Source: Tricholoma matsutake
Lineage: Eukaryota; Basidiomycota; Agaricomycetes; Agaricales; Tricholomataceae
Direction: 5' to 3'
DNA length: 64,000 nucleotides
Assembly: GCA_026075535.2 (NCBI GenBank)
Contig: AP026538.1
Coordinates: 5,084,001-5,148,000, forward strand
Made by a program: the position numbers and the translations under genes. The notes beneath the pieces were generated by a model. That model saw only the letters and a list, made by a program, of their open reading frames with translations, had not been told where the DNA came from and ran no database searches. Below are positions 33,100-44,814 of the stretch, piece after piece; position 1 is the first letter of the stretch, and each line of letters begins with the position of its first letter.

Positions 33100-33324
33100 T
33101 GGAAGCGTACCTTGGCTGGAGTTAAGCTTCACTCGAAATCAGCCAGGAAACAGAAATAAGACCAGAGTGTATATGAGAAAGCAGCAGTAGGCAATATATG
33201 ATATCTATCAGAATGAGAGTAGGAAAAGGAAAGATGGGGAAAAAGGGTCTATGATTGGTATATATATGGAGGAAAGCCAGTATGTCAATAGTTGTCAATA
33301 TGATCAGTAAGCTCTAGGATTACA
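33100..33324 (-). repeat. 5' LTR of the short element
   Basis: 225 bp, paired with 31208-31430. Immediately inside is a T-run (minus strand), not an obvious primer binding site. Confidence 0.9.
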
Positions 33325-33948
33325 CCGAGTTCCACAATCAGGACACTCTGCATACCCATCTCCATCGAGAACTATCTGATTACCCCACCACTGATAATTA
33401 ATAATAGAACCTTGTGATGAAGAATTAATGTATTATGTACCTTCTTTACTGATGACATCAGAGCAAAACATTGTGTAGGCTCAGGAAGAAACTTATGTTA
33501 CCCTAACCCTAAATTTGGTAACTTTTGGAAAGTTTACACAATTTTGCCTGTATTTAGGTGCTTTAGTTATAATTTGATGATGGTACATCAATAATATATG
33601 TCTACAGTGTTTAAAGCAAGCATAAGGCAAATGTTATCATGTCCTGCAAAGTGTGCATGGTAAGTAAAGCAAAAGTGTGTGGTAAGAGACTTGGGCTGTG
33701 ACCAGAGAACCAAACACAATTGGGACACCAGCCAGAAGGTTACTATCCACAAGTCTATGTACACAAGGCTTTGTGGGTCACCAATGTTGGGTAACAAGAC
33801 CAATGACTGCCCACCAGAGCATAGTTCCACCACTGGTCAAAGTTCCCAACAGAGCTATGCATGGAACAGGCAAGAAGAGGAAGGTTAAGTGAAAACAGAA
33901 GAATATTATGATGTCATGAATAAGCAAAAATACAGGACAGAGGCAGTA
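33325..33948. other. Unassigned interval next to DIRS-like element
   Basis: No family recognised. May hold the terminal region of the DIRS-like element. A short CCCTAACCCTAA at about 33500 is not a telomere tract. Confidence 0.3.
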
Positions 33949-35495
33949 CTACATTGTGAGATCAAAAGGTAGATTCAAGGAGTCATTTGTAATACCAAAT
34001 TTTTTAGCAAAGGGTTTTGGTGAGCCTCCCATGCATGCACATGTAATAGCAGTGGGAACTATGAGCTCCAGATAATGCCAGTAGAGTAGGAAACACAAGG
34101 AAGTCCAACCACCAAGCTTCATAATAAGTTCAGGTGTGACACCAATGGAGAGAACCTCCAATACAGTAACTATGTCCAAGGACAAAGTCAAGGTCAGTGA
34201 ATTTCTAGATATCTATGAAGGATAGTGAGTGAAGAAGAGGTATGAGATGTCATTACAACCATACCAGAAGTGATGAGTAAGAACTTATGCTTAGTCAAGT
34301 GGGACCAAGAATCTACATTGCGAAAAAAGAGGAACATTGTGATCTGCAATGTTGTTGATACAAAAATGGTTTTTGAGGGCCCAAATGGGGCAAAGAAGAT
34401 CATTGGTAGCAGTCAAGATGCATTCACCACTGCAAATGCCAGTAGTCTTAGTCCAGACCAAGTGGAAGGTGGTGACTTTGTGACCATTGCAAAGTGATGG
34501 TAAAAAATTAGTGTGATGAGTAGTATTGTGTTGGAAGGAGAAGGATTGTGCTGAGCGAACAAGTAGTTTGCCCAAATGCTGACAGCCCCCAAATGCAGCT
34601 AAGGCAGTAAACCAAATAGCAGCATCTACAGGTGGGGAAAGAATGAGATGACACCAAAGAAACAGCAAGTGGGAACAAGTTACAGGGTGATGAGGAGGAC
34701 ATTTGAAAGGAATTCTGCAGACTTGGACAAGGAAGTAATCCAAGAATCATGACCTAATCACTCTGCATGGTTGTATAAGTGCCATAGATGTAACCCATTC
34801 AACCAGTTGTGAATGCACTGTCCTGTGCAGGTGCCAATGGAATCAGCAATGAAAGAGGCAAGCAGAATAACAGAAGCAGGCATCTGAAGTGATTCTGAAA
34901 TTTGCTCGCAATCACAAAATTGTGTGAAACTCAACAGCCCTGCACCATATGATTGTTGAGTGACATCCATGGTAGCAGAAAGGAGTTTTTTGAATATCTT
35001 CTGGTGAAGACACAGTGAAACTTGCAACTGGAGAGAGGAGTGCAGTTGAAGAGAGTGGGGGGTTGTCGAGAGGATGACACATCGATCAGCAGGAACAGGT
35101 GGGCATATTGAACTTGCAGAGTACCTGTTTCCAGGTTGGGGATGATGTGAGAGATGTGGGGGACAACATCCTGCTGCTGCATGATGAATATCAGTGAGAG
35201 AGGATGTTAGGGGATGTGAAGCAGCAGGTGAAAGGCACAGGAAAGGCAAGGTAGGTAGGGGGTGTACAGGTGTAGAAATAGAGACATAAGGATTACATGT
35301 GGTAGAGGTAAGATGATCGCATGGAGAAGGCAATGTTAGATTGGTTGACATGGTAGGAAAAGGTGGTGGAAATGGGGGAGTGGAGATGCAAATGTAAGGA
35401 TTAGGTTGTGAAGAAATTTCTGGCAAAGACTTGCATGGAAAGCCAATGTTGACAACCTCATGGGATGTTGTGAGCAGACATGTATTACTGATCAT
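33949..35495 (-). pseudogene. DIRS-like tyrosine recombinase
   Basis: A 245-codon frame (34758-35495) has a Pro/Ser-rich lead and then the SAM-like N-terminal domain: YGAGLLSFTQFCDCEQISESLQMPASVILLASFIAD and NWLNGLHLWH. The catalytic domain follows in broken frames (34200-34743). The box II motif, normally HSFRIGG, reads HSYCIGG (34151-34174), so the catalytic Arg is Cys (34163-34165). The last helix reads VTPELIMKLGGWTSLCFLLYW, with the expected Tyr. Such enzymes insert DIRS-type cDNA. This copy lacks a key residue. Confidence 0.8.
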
Positions 35496-35499
35496 TGAG

Positions 35500-37155
35500 A
35501 AAGAAGGCCACAGTTCTCAAGGCATATCAAAATGCTGCAAGAGAAAGATATGAGATGGAGAACCCAATTCCCCACATGAGATTGGATCAGCAGGATTAAG
35601 TTCAGATGCAATGTAGATGAAGTCAGACAAAATAAGGTGTTCGATAAGGGCTGCATAGGTGTGACAAACGCAAAGATTGATGGGAACATTAGGGCTGCAG
35701 TGTTTTGTATGTGCCCTGATAGCCCCATTGTTGTCAGAATGAATAATGATGTGAGTATTCAAAAAGTGAAGCTGGCTGAGGAAATACACCATGAGTTCCA
35801 GAGCAACAGCCTCAAGCCAACAAATATCATGACCAGTGACTTTCCAATCAGGCCCGAGAGGGAAAGCATGCCAAAAATCACCTATGATAATGCCAATACC
35901 CCAAGAAGTTGAGGCATCAACAAAGATGTGGGGATCTTGAACAGAACCAATAGGATGTAGTTGCCAATAAGTAGAGGAATTGGCAAGATGTGAAAGCCAC
36001 CAATGTAAACTCTTCACAAAAGAATCAGACAAGCAATGCCTTACAAAATTGTCTGCATGATAGCCTAGTACAAAGTCAGAGGATGCAGAGAGTGGAGAAG
36101 AATCAAATAGGAAGACAAACCTGTCATGGAGTTAGAGACAACAGGAAGTTGAGAAGAACCATTGGGAAAGATGAAAGAAACATGGATGAGAGTGCCATGA
36201 AGAACTTGTATGCAATGAAGATTGAATTGTTCTCCACTTTGTGATCGGAGAGCATGGAGGTAACTCAAGAGAGGTACTTGAGACACTTCTCCTCTGGGAG
36301 AGAAACACAGTGAAGTGGTAAATTCCATTGAAAACCAATAAAAGTGGAGATGGGCATGAAATGAGTGCCAGTCTTTTCAGGATGCCAAGGAATGTGGAGA
36401 TCTGAAATGAGAGCCATAGCTGAATCACAATCATGGACATAATTAAATTTACCATCATGAAAGAAGCCAGCAGGATTAGGAAAGCAGAAGTTCTGAATGT
36501 CATCCTCATACTTGAAAAGACAATTCTCAAAATGCAGCTCAGCCTGCCAGATGTCAATGGCAGCATCAAATCATACCAGCATTACTACTGGCTGGGCAAG
36601 CACCAAAAGGATGTATACATGATCAATGTAAAATCCCCCCCTGAAGCAAACCACAAGCCATGGTTTGTGATCAGGAAGAACAGGACAAGTATGATGGAAA
36701 GATTTGATGTTGAATGCCATTGCCTGTGTGCCAGGTGGAGTGTTAGCCACTGAGAAGGAGACAGAGATAAGTTAAAAGAATATATGAGATTGAGGTAGAG
36801 AGAGTGAAAGTGAAGCACATGCAAGAGAGGAGGGAGAATAATATCAAGATGACAGAAGAGAACCATGTCAAGATGATGCAAGAGTAGAGTGTCAAGATGA
36901 CAACATCAAGATGATGCTGGAGTAAAATGTCAAGTTGACACAAGAGTAAATTGTGAAGATGACAAGGGAGTGAAATGTCAATATGACATAAGAGTAAAGT
37001 AAAAAGGTAGTGGAATCAGGAGGAACAGGATGAAAAGAAGGAAAACTCATGGCTTCAGCTACATGACAAGACATATCAAAGTTGGTAGGGAAATCTTCCT
37101 TGGATATGAAACTGTTGATGGAACCCATACCCAGGATAGGATCATCCTTGGACAA
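35500..37155 (-). pseudogene. DIRS-like reverse transcriptase and RNase H
   Basis: Landmarks in minus-strand order: LSKDDPILGMGSINSFISKEDFPTNFDMSCHVAEAMS (about 37040-37150), HTCPVLPDHKPWLV and FYIDHVYPFGACPASSNAGMI (36560-36700), FKYEDD with the RT aspartates (about 36510), and PISTFIGFQWNLP. RNase H shows VDASTSWGIGIII, SDNNGAIRAH and SELNPADPIS (35540-35930). Between 36710 and 37010 the sequence does not code; an intron ending TTCTCAG is plausible, swollen by degenerate CATCTTGACATTTTACTC repeats. Frame shifts elsewhere. Confidence 0.8.
36880..37005. repeat. Degenerate 25-30 bp tandem repeat in putative DIRS intron
   Basis: Variants of GTCAAGATGA-A-AAGAGTAAA-T repeat about five times on the plus strand. 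Confidence 0.6.
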
Positions 37156-38315
37156 GTTACAACAGACACAATACTTGGGAGCAACCCATGGTCCCTGGTC
37201 TTGCTCATCAACAATAAATGTGGAGCATTAAATAGGTCTGTGAAGAATACATTCTGTTTCAGAAAGAGAGAAAGGCCCAGACATATGACAAAGTGTGATT
37301 TCACCAGAGATATATTCCTCCACCAAGGCAGGTAAATGGTCAACTGAAGAATGATTTTTGATAATAACAGATTTTTGAAGGGGAGGCATTGGACCAAGAG
37401 GAAAGCCATGAGAGAGGTTGTGTACAAGAAGGGGGTAAGAAGAGGTGAGATCATGCTTGTGCAAAGCAGCTTTGAAGGCTGAGGTATTGTAAGGATGGAC
37501 AACATGGTCAAAAAGCTCAATGTCAGAAGGAGAGGTGTTAGAAAGGCAAGGATGATGGTAAATGGTGTCCAAAAAATCATGGTAGGGAAAAGGAAGGTGA
37601 TGTGGCAAAAGAGGGTGAGAAGAAGAGGAGGAGGACTCAAACATGGATACAACCATCTGTAACATGGGAACAACAGGTGTTACATTCAAGGGTGGTGTGG
37701 TTGCCACTGCAGAGACTGCAGATATGGATACAGTTGGCTCCATGCTGGCCATTGCAGGACTTTGAGATGTTCCAAATGGTGCAAATTCATTTGGGGAGGA
37801 GCCTTTGAAGGGTTTGACAGTCCACAATACAGCATCTGTGTAGCAACAGAAGAGCAGCTTACCATCCTTGAAAGAGGTGGAGGAGGAGGGATGATCACAA
37901 TATTGGTGATCTCTCCCACACAAAAGGCATGTGGGAGTCATGTTCCAAAAGGACACTCAAGTAGAGGAGATATCCACAGAGGAGGGATACCTGGGACCTT
38001 TTGAAAGACATCTGTCGACATCAGCAGGATGTTTGACACCCAAGAAAGAAGAACTAGAACTTCAATGCATAAAGCATAAACTGTCCAATTGAACAGAACA
38101 CCCTTCATGATATCCCAGCAAGATTCAAGCTTGAAGGAATACCAAAGTTGAAACAAGCTCTCAAAGTCCTGCTGCTGGATGAAGAAGTCATGATGCTGCT
38201 TAAACTCCAAAGTGTAGAATGTCGATGTAGGTTCCTGGTCCTCATTAGAGCTGCACAGGAGCTCCAGGGCTTGTAAAAAATTAGTGGAAGCTTCAGTATA
38301 GTGAAGGGGTGTGAG
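37156..38315 (-). pseudogene. DIRS-like Gag region
   Basis: A 242-codon open frame (37228-37956) starts near a CLLCGRDHQYCDH zinc-binding motif, then FKDGKLLFCCYTDAVLW and FKAALHKHDLTSSYPLLVHNLSHGFPLGPMPPL, the usual bridge from Gag to RT in mushroom DIRS elements. Upstream, LEFKQHHDFFIQQQDFESLFQLWYSFKLE (38130-38220) and TEASTNFLQALELL (38260-38300) are the Gag core. It is cut at 38315 by a hAT-like element and continues at 39387. Confidence 0.75.
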
Positions 38316-39378
38316 TAAGGCTCCAACTGTTCTATCTATATAACCATCTTATACAGTTTATACTGTATATGTTTATGTTTATGTATGGGGCTTGGGCCTG
38401 AAGGTGGTGTACACAGTAGTTATACAGTATATAAATGGTTAAACAGTTTGCCTAGTGTGATCAATGGCAATAATGAATACAAGGATGTCACAAGGGGTGG
38501 CAGAACAGGAAAAACACATATCCACTTGCATTTTTTTTGGTTGATCTCTTTCTGCCATATATGGTAATTTCCCATTGCATGCAGTTCTTTTTCCCAAGCA
38601 ATTTTCACAGAAAGGTTCATCACTGTATAGTATACAGACTTCCTTCCATGCAATTCCTATGCTTCTTACTAGGCTAGCTGTGATTTTGAACCCATGTAAC
38701 ACTGGCAACTTCAATATTTTGTATGTGTTGACACAATGTTGACAAGAAACCATGCCACATCATACCCAACTTGCTCATGACACTCTGTAAAAATGGAAAT
38801 TTCTGAGAGTCACATGACTGTTAGGTGCAAGTCAACAAAGTCAGGTAAATGTTAAAAAAATGGTCAAAAATGTCAGGTCAAAGTCAGGTCACGCATTTTT
38901 CTGACATGACTTTGACCTGACATTTTGACTGGTTTTTTAACATTCACCTGACTTTGTTGACTTGCACCTAACTATCACATGACTCTGAGAATTTTCCTTT
39001 TTTACAGAGGATGACATGTCAACAACTTCCCTTGGCAACCTTCTTAGCAGCATAACACACATTTTCAGTAAATCTACAGTTTCTATTGGTTCAGGGGCTA
39101 TTCTACAACCATCCTCAGTGATTCCTGCACAAGCAAAGCCATTTTTCATAATTTACACGTCTATAGAACCCATTTGGTGGCTCAATGACACCTATCAGCA
39201 TTGTATATACCCTAGTATAATTATTGTTTTCAGTGGTTATGTTGATAAAGGAAGGAAACAATAATGTTAGTCTTTCAACTGTGTATATCAAGTGTATAGA
39301 TGGTTATATGGTTTAGACAACTGTTTATGTATATGTGGCCTTCAAGGAGTATACATAACCTAAACAGTTGGAGCCTTA
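38316..39378. mobile_element. hAT-like non-autonomous element in DIRS Gag
   Basis: 1063 bp with 16-bp perfect TIRs (TAAGGCTCCAACTGTT and complement) and a perfect 8-bp duplication GGTGTGAG (38308-38315, 39379-39386). No transposase. It contains a nested foldback and a GGGGTGGCAGAACAGGAAA segment (38494) shared with 44821 and 45746. Confidence 0.9.
38777..39017. mobile_element. Nested foldback MITE
   Basis: About 240 bp, arms about 115 bp: CTCTGTAAAAA..GAGTCACATGACTGTTAGGTGCAAGTCAACAAAGTCAGG, turning at CGCATTTTTC near 38892. AGGTCAAAGTCAGGTCA-type repeats inside the arms. Confidence 0.85.
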
Positions 39379-39386
39379 GGTGTGAG

Positions 39387-39584
39387 GCAAGAATGGTGAT
39401 CATCTGAACCCCAGAGAGAGACCATTTTAGGCATGTCGAGTAAAGGAATCTTCTCTGAAGCAGTATCATCAGCACCCCAAGGACAAGACAGCTTCACATG
39501 TACATCCTGAGGTGAGTGATTGATGGTTTTGATGTGGTCATTGAGGAAGAAATTTAAAGGAGGGCAAGCCTTGTTCTTGATACT
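39387..39584 (-). pseudogene. DIRS-like Gag, upstream part
   Basis: Continuation of the Gag frame beyond the hAT-like element: IKNKACPPLNFFLNDHIKTIN and DVHVKLSCPWGADDTASEKIPLLDMPKMVSLWGSDDHHSCL. It is cut at 39585 by the Ty3-C LTR. Confidence 0.7.
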
Positions 39585-39986
39585 TGTTAGGGCAACACCC
39601 ACTATCTGCTAGCTACGACCATGCAGGTTCTCTCTACAAGAAGGGAGCGGGATCCACGCTCATGATGGGGGAATTGATGGTTTTGATGTGAGGGGTTATT
39701 AATAGGTGAGTTATGTTGAGATAGGCCTTTCACACCGAAAACGTAGGTGGAATACCTAAGAGAACACAACTGGGGTCCCCTAGGCATATATTTGGGGTTT
39801 ATATACTATGTTACACATATTGTACATTGTTGGTACCAATGCACTCATACATGTGTGTACATTTTGATGCATGCGAAATAAAATTCTCATGCTATCAAAG
39901 TGTAGTGTCATTTGGCATCATGTAGCGTAATTTGACATAATAAAATAAAATGAAATTTTATTAGGTAATGGGGTGGTTTCCTAACA
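39585..39986 (-). mobile_element. Ty3-C 3' LTR
   Basis: 402 bp. On the minus strand TGTTAGGAAACCACCCC to GTTGCCCTAACA, preceded by polypurine tract AAAAGGGGGGTAA. A TATATAAACCCC motif serves as likely promoter. The end matches 21727-21813. Confidence 0.85.
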
Positions 39987-39997
39987 TTACCCCCCTT

Positions 39998-41396
39998 TTA
40001 TGCCTCGACTTCCAGGTGAGAAAATATTACATTTGTCCCCTCTGTGAAATTTTGGTAAGGCCGGAATTTCATCCCCTCATACACCATTCTTGCAATGCGA
40101 CACGGAGCATTCGGATTACATTTAAAGAATTGGGCAATTGCATTATGCTCTCGCTTACAATTCTCTTCAGGTTCCCATGAATCATTTTCATTGGTATAGT
40201 TTTTCCACTTTATTAAGAACTCCAATTTGTTCCGTCAAAGACGCAGGTCTAGAATTTCTTCAACTATGTATTCTGGAGCACCTTCTACTATTATCGGAGG
40301 TTGCAAAGTAGTTTGTTGGCCAGGAATAGTGGGCGGGCAGTAAGGGTGTAGGCAGGATACATTAATCTCGGGATCAATCTTGAATGATCGGGGTAATTCT
40401 AGCACTACTGCATTAGGCGAGATTACTTTAGAGATTGCATATGGGCCAACTTGTTTCTCTGTAAGTTTTCTCGAAGGTCATGGAATATTCAGGTCCTTGG
40501 TACTTAGCCATACCAAGTCACCAACTTTGTACTCTGGAGCGCGTGCTCAAGTATGATTCACGTGTTGCATCATGTCATCATGTGCTTTCTTCAATGCCGC
40601 CTCTGCTTCCTCTTGTATATTTTGCATCTTAGATACAAAGTCTTCTACTGACTGTACTTTGACTTCCCTTCTGGGTTCTACTCCCATGTGAGGATGATAT
40701 CCATAATTCGCAAAAAAGGGTGACATATGAGTAGCCGAATGGAATTTGTTATTGTGGGAAAATTCAGCAATTGCCAACCATTCGGGCCAGTCGGTTTGTC
40801 GGTAGTTGACAAACATACATAGGTACTGCTCCAACTCCTGATTCATTCTGTCTGCCCATCAGTCTGTGGGTGATATGCTGTAGATAATTTAGTTTGAATT
40901 CCCAATATGTTGTTTAGTTCTCGCATAAATGCAGAAGCAAATTGTGGTCCGCGATCGTAGATAACGGTATTGGGTAACCCATGTAACCGCCATACCTGAT
41001 TTAGATAGAGGCGCGCCAAGCCCAATGATGAGGTTTCTGTAGTAGTAGGAATAATATGGACCTCCTTTGTAAAGCGGTCACATACTACGAATATTGCATT
41101 GTACCCTTGAGCCTCGGGTAATCCGGTAATAAAATCCACAGATATATCTCGCCATGGCGCTTTAGGTATAGGGTTTGGCATTAATTTTCCTGCAGGTTTC
41201 TCTGGAAAATTTTCCCCCTCATGCATGTATCACATCCATCCACATACCCCAACACATACTTCAAAATTCCGGGCCACCAATAATTTCTCATTACTAATTC
41301 CAACGTCTTCCATCTTCCTGGGTGACCGGCAATTGGCATATTGTGATGTAACTGGACGATCTCCCTTCGCAAATCCTGATCCTTCGGTACATACAC
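39998..41396 (-). pseudogene. Ty3-C integrase and chromodomain
   Basis: Minus-strand frames: VYVPKDQDLRREIVQLHHNMPIAGHPGRWKTLELVMRNYWWPG with DGCDTCM (zinc-binding, 41230-41396), then DISVDFITGLPEAQGYNAIFVVCDRFTKE and VIYDRGPQFASAF, YHPQTDGQTE: all three DDE residues are present. A small deletion after TE shifts the frame to MNQELEQYLCMFVNYRQTDWPEWLAIAEFSHNN. The chromodomain (about 40090-40290) reads APEYIVEEILDLRL-stop-RNKLEFLIKWKNYTNENDSWEPEEN, with a TGA for Arg. Confidence 0.85.
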
Positions 41397-41402
41397 TTTT
41401 CC

Positions 41403-42824
41403 TCAAAACAACACCAACCCTCGTTCCTCAGCCCATTCATCTCCTTTGATATTACCTTTCTTCTCTCCCTTCAGAGCTTTCACGGCTTCCACTACTTCAT
41501 CGTCCATTTCCGAACGTTGTCTAATTTTAGACAACATTTCCATTTCCGAGCTATCTATTAATAGATGCCCTTGACGCATAGCGCAAATGCAAAAGTATTT
41601 GGGTTTGAGTAAGGTAACATTTTTATTGTCCTCCTCCACCCCCCTTTTATGATCAATATATCTGGATAATGCATCTGCTTTCCTCATTAAGCTTCCCACT
41701 TTGTGGACCAAGTGAAAGTTGAAACGCGATAGGAATAGTGCCCAACGCGCTTGCCAGTGATTAAGCTTTTTAGCGGACATGAAGTATTGCAGATTTTGAT
41801 GATCTGTCCAGATCTCAATCTGATGTGTACATCCCTCCAAATAATGCCTCCATGCCTCCAATGCTTGTATTATCCCCAACATCTCTTTGTCATGCACATC
41901 ATAATTCCTCTCCGCATCATTCAACCCTTTTGACAAGTATGCACAAGGATGCCATTTGTCATCTTTGCACAGCATTGATAATACCACTCCAGTAGCAAAA
42001 TCAGATGCATTGGATTCCACTCGCAAAGGGCATGTGAAATCTACTGGGGCTAATATTGGTCCCTCCACAAACTTCCTCTTCAACTCCTCAAACGCTGTCT
42101 GCTGCTGCTCTCCCCACCTCCATACTACTCCCTTTCGTGTAAGGTTATGTAAGGGTGCAGCAATTTTAGAAAAATTGTGCACAAAGCGACAATAATAATT
42201 TGTGAGTCCCAAGAAGGCTTGAACCTCCTTGACATGGGTGGGTGCAGGCCAATCTGTGATCGCCTGTACCTTGATTGGATCCATTTTTATCCTGTCAGGG
42301 CTGATCAATAATCCTAGGAACTCAATCTCGCTTGCCCCAAACACACACTTCTCTGGTTTCAAAAATAGATCATTCTCTGCCAACCTCCGTAGCACCTCCT
42401 GCACTATTGCCTCATGATTCTCTTCATCCTCCGTGAATATCAGAATGTCGTCAATAAATATTATTACCACACCTTTGTCTATTACATCCTTGAAAATGTC
42501 GTTCATCATATTTTGAAAGGTCGGGGGACTATTAGTCATCCCAAAAAACATGACAAGCGGCTCAAAGGATCCTCAACGCATGGCAAATGCTGCCTTCCAC
42601 TCATCTCCTTTCTTTATTTGTACATTGTTGTATCCCCATCGTAAATGCAATTTTGTAAAGACCTTGGCTTTTCCCACCTTGTCAATTATTTCTGAGATCA
42701 ACAGCAGGGGGTACGTGTTCTTCACTGTCCACTCATTCAAATACCTATAATCTGTACACATCCTCTTCCTTTGGTCTTTCTTTGGCACAAAGAATATTGG
42801 TGATGTCTGCGGTGATTTCGAAGG
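41403..42824 (-). pseudogene. Ty3-C reverse transcriptase and RNase H
   Basis: The long frame 41403-42551 (382 codons) begins in RT at MFFGMTNSPPTFQNMMNDIFKDV with the active site VVIIFIDDILIF intact. It runs through LGLTNYYCRFVHNFSKIAAPL and RNase H (CPLRVESNASDFATG, WHPCAYLSKGLNDAERNYDVHDKEMLGIIQALEAWRHYL, WTDHQNLQYF). The RNase H motif DASD reads NASD: Asp to Asn at 42009-42011. Upstream (42573-42788) lies [34 protein letters not shown] codons replace Arg before GSFEPL, before PSKSP and before GKVYVP. Confidence 0.88.
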
Positions 42825-43817
42825 TCATATGTATCCTTTGCGCAATTGCTCCTTCAGGAACACATCCACTTCTTCTTGTTCCATCAGAGATAATGGATAT
42901 ACCTTCAACTTCTTTGGCACAAACCCTGGCTTCATCTCAATCACATGATCCCATGGCTTCCGCACCAGCATTTGCTCAGACTCCTTCTTCTGGAACACTG
43001 ACAGATGTTCATGATACGCTTTTGGCACCCATTCCTCCACTGGCTTCTCCACCTTCACGATATTCTTGTCCCACGACTGTCCTCCACGAATTGTTCTAAA
43101 GGTTTGCTTCTGCTCTTCTTTCTCGATCATGATTGGAACTTCCCCATTTGCAATTTCCTCATCCTCCACTTCCTCCATTGTAACAGAATACTTTCTCAGA
43201 CGTTCTTTCTCTTTCTTTTTCCTTTTTTCCTTCTTCATCTTCCTCCCATACACATTACATTCCTTAGGACAATGAGTCATTTGTACTTTCCCAGTTTTCC
43301 AATCAATTGTGGGATTATGCTTCCGTAACCACGGACATCCTATTATTAGATTGATTTTCCCAAGATTGCACACTTCAAATATGGCTCGCTCCTGATGCTC
43401 CTGATACTTTAGTATCATAGTCACCTCCTCCTTGATAGTTCCTCCACGATTGACTGTTCCGTCAATATTGTACACCATTATAGGTTGAGCCAGCTTGCAT
43501 GTGTTAATACCGTTTCCAGTAATTAAGGATCGATTAATAAATAATCCTGTAGCACCACTATCAAGCAATGCTTCCACATCAATAGCTGCATGCGTGTCCA
43601 CTGTCTTCAATCCCACAGTCAAGGTGATTTCTGGTTCTATTTGTGCAGAGCGAATAAAGAATTTAGGGGTTTTCAGAAATAGTGCTCGGCAATTTTCTTG
43701 GTCACGTGATTTGTAACATTTGTACTCCTCCTCAATTTCCTTTTCTGATTTACTCTGGGTTTCCTCGGATACCAATACATTGTAGCGATTCAGGGTCACC
43801 AATGGGGAAACCTTCAC
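42825..43817 (-). pseudogene. Ty3-C protease and linker
   Basis: 330 codons open. YNVLVSEETQSKSEKEIEEEYK (linker), VEALLDSGATGLFINRSLI (DSG protease active site), VYNIDGTVNRGG, LIIGCPWLRKHNPTIDWKTGKVQ (ILG-like partner), a Lys/Glu-rich stretch, then VPKAYHEHLSVFQKKESEQMLVRKPWDHVIEM leading into RT. This domain could be functional as sequence. The frame ends in TGA at the site of an Arg codon in relatives. Confidence 0.85.
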
Positions 43818-44167
43818 TGGGACTCTTCCACAAAATTCTTCTGCTTGCCTTCCTCCAGCTTCATTTCCTTGATTGTAGCTTCCCTAATCTTTCTTTTCTG
43901 CCTACAATTCCTAGAAATGTGTCCTAACTGCCCACAGTTAAAACATTTAAGTGGGGCTTGTCTTCCTGCTTCATCAACCTCCATTGCCTCTGCTGGTGCT
44001 GCTGACTCTGTAACTATAGGTGTCACTGCCATGGCTGGTGGCTGTGCCCTTGGAGCTTGCGCCTGAGGTGCCTTTCCTTTCTCAGACTTTCCTCCAGATG
44101 ACTTTCCAAATTTACTACTTTTTGTTGTGTCATTGTCCCCATCCCCATGTTGTGATCCATTATCCAC
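43814..44167 (-). pseudogene. Ty3-C Gag C-terminus with zinc knuckle
   Basis: CFNCGQLGHISRNC is a CCHC knuckle (C-x2-C-x4-H-x4-C). A Pro/Ala-rich and Ser/Lys-rich stretch precedes it. The frame stops being Gag-like near 44160, where E-family sequence begins, so the N-terminus and 5' LTR are lost. Confidence 0.85.
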
Positions 44168-44325
44168 CCTGCAAGCAGATGCTCACAGCAGTGGCGCAGG
44201 TGTGGATCTGCTGTCTTGGCACCATCTTGTGGTAATAGAACTTAATGATCAAATTAGAACATTAGTTAGTTGAAAATAAAAAAACTTGAAAACCATTACT
44301 TAGGGCCCAACAAACAACTCTCTTG
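44160..44325 (-). mobile_element. E-family fragment
   Basis: CCACCCTGCAAGCAGATGCT palindrome, AAAAAACTTG and ATTACTTAGGGCCC donor-like sequence, and GCCCAACA..TCTCTTGGGC hairpin as in E1 and E2. No ends. Confidence 0.5.
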
Positions 44326-44814
44326 GGCATACATTGTGCTGCTGAGCTTTTTGAGGAAGCGTGACTCAACATGACAGTTTCCTTTTTTGTTCAAAATCTG
44401 CATGTCAGTAAAACCACTGAGTGTGAATGTCTATAAGAGGCTGAGTTGGACTGACTTCAAAATGTAAGCCTGTCTTCAGACAGTGTTGAAACTCCGACAT
44501 CTGCTGAGCAGCCATCAGACTCAACATATCACTTTCGCCAAACTTTTGCTGGCTGGTTGGTCAGGTTAAAAAGATGAGTCCTTGTACCTTGGACTCGTAA
44601 CAAGAAAAGATGAGCATGGTGAATAAGAAGAATGTCTTAATAGCTGCACATGCAACCTCCAACTTCAAGTAAAACATCTGAGTTTAATCAGCTGAGTTGG
44701 TGGCATGTGGAACTCATGTAATCGATTGCCTTATCTGCCACTTTGTCTAGCCGGCTTCGCACGTAGACCCAGCTCACATCCAGATATCAAATTTTGCCCA
44801 AAGTTTGGGGGTTC
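44326..44814. other. Unassigned interval
   Basis: No recognised gene or repeat. Confidence 0.3.

Larger units (their letters stand above)
31208..33324 (-). mobile_element. Short LTR retrotransposon with perfect target duplication
   Basis: Two nearly identical LTRs (31208-31430 and 33100-33324) flank 1.67 kb. The 5-bp duplication CCGAG is exact (31203-31207, 33325-33329). Next to the left LTR lies a minus-strand polypurine tract GGAGGGGGGAAGGG. The interior encodes only integrase and chromodomain remnants; gag, protease, RT and RNase H are absent. This is a deleted Ty3-type element that nevertheless has intact boundaries. Confidence 0.9.

Noticed and set aside
33496..33515. CCCTAACCCTAAA resembling a telomere repeat
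   Set aside because: Only two units, isolated inside unassigned DNA; no array.
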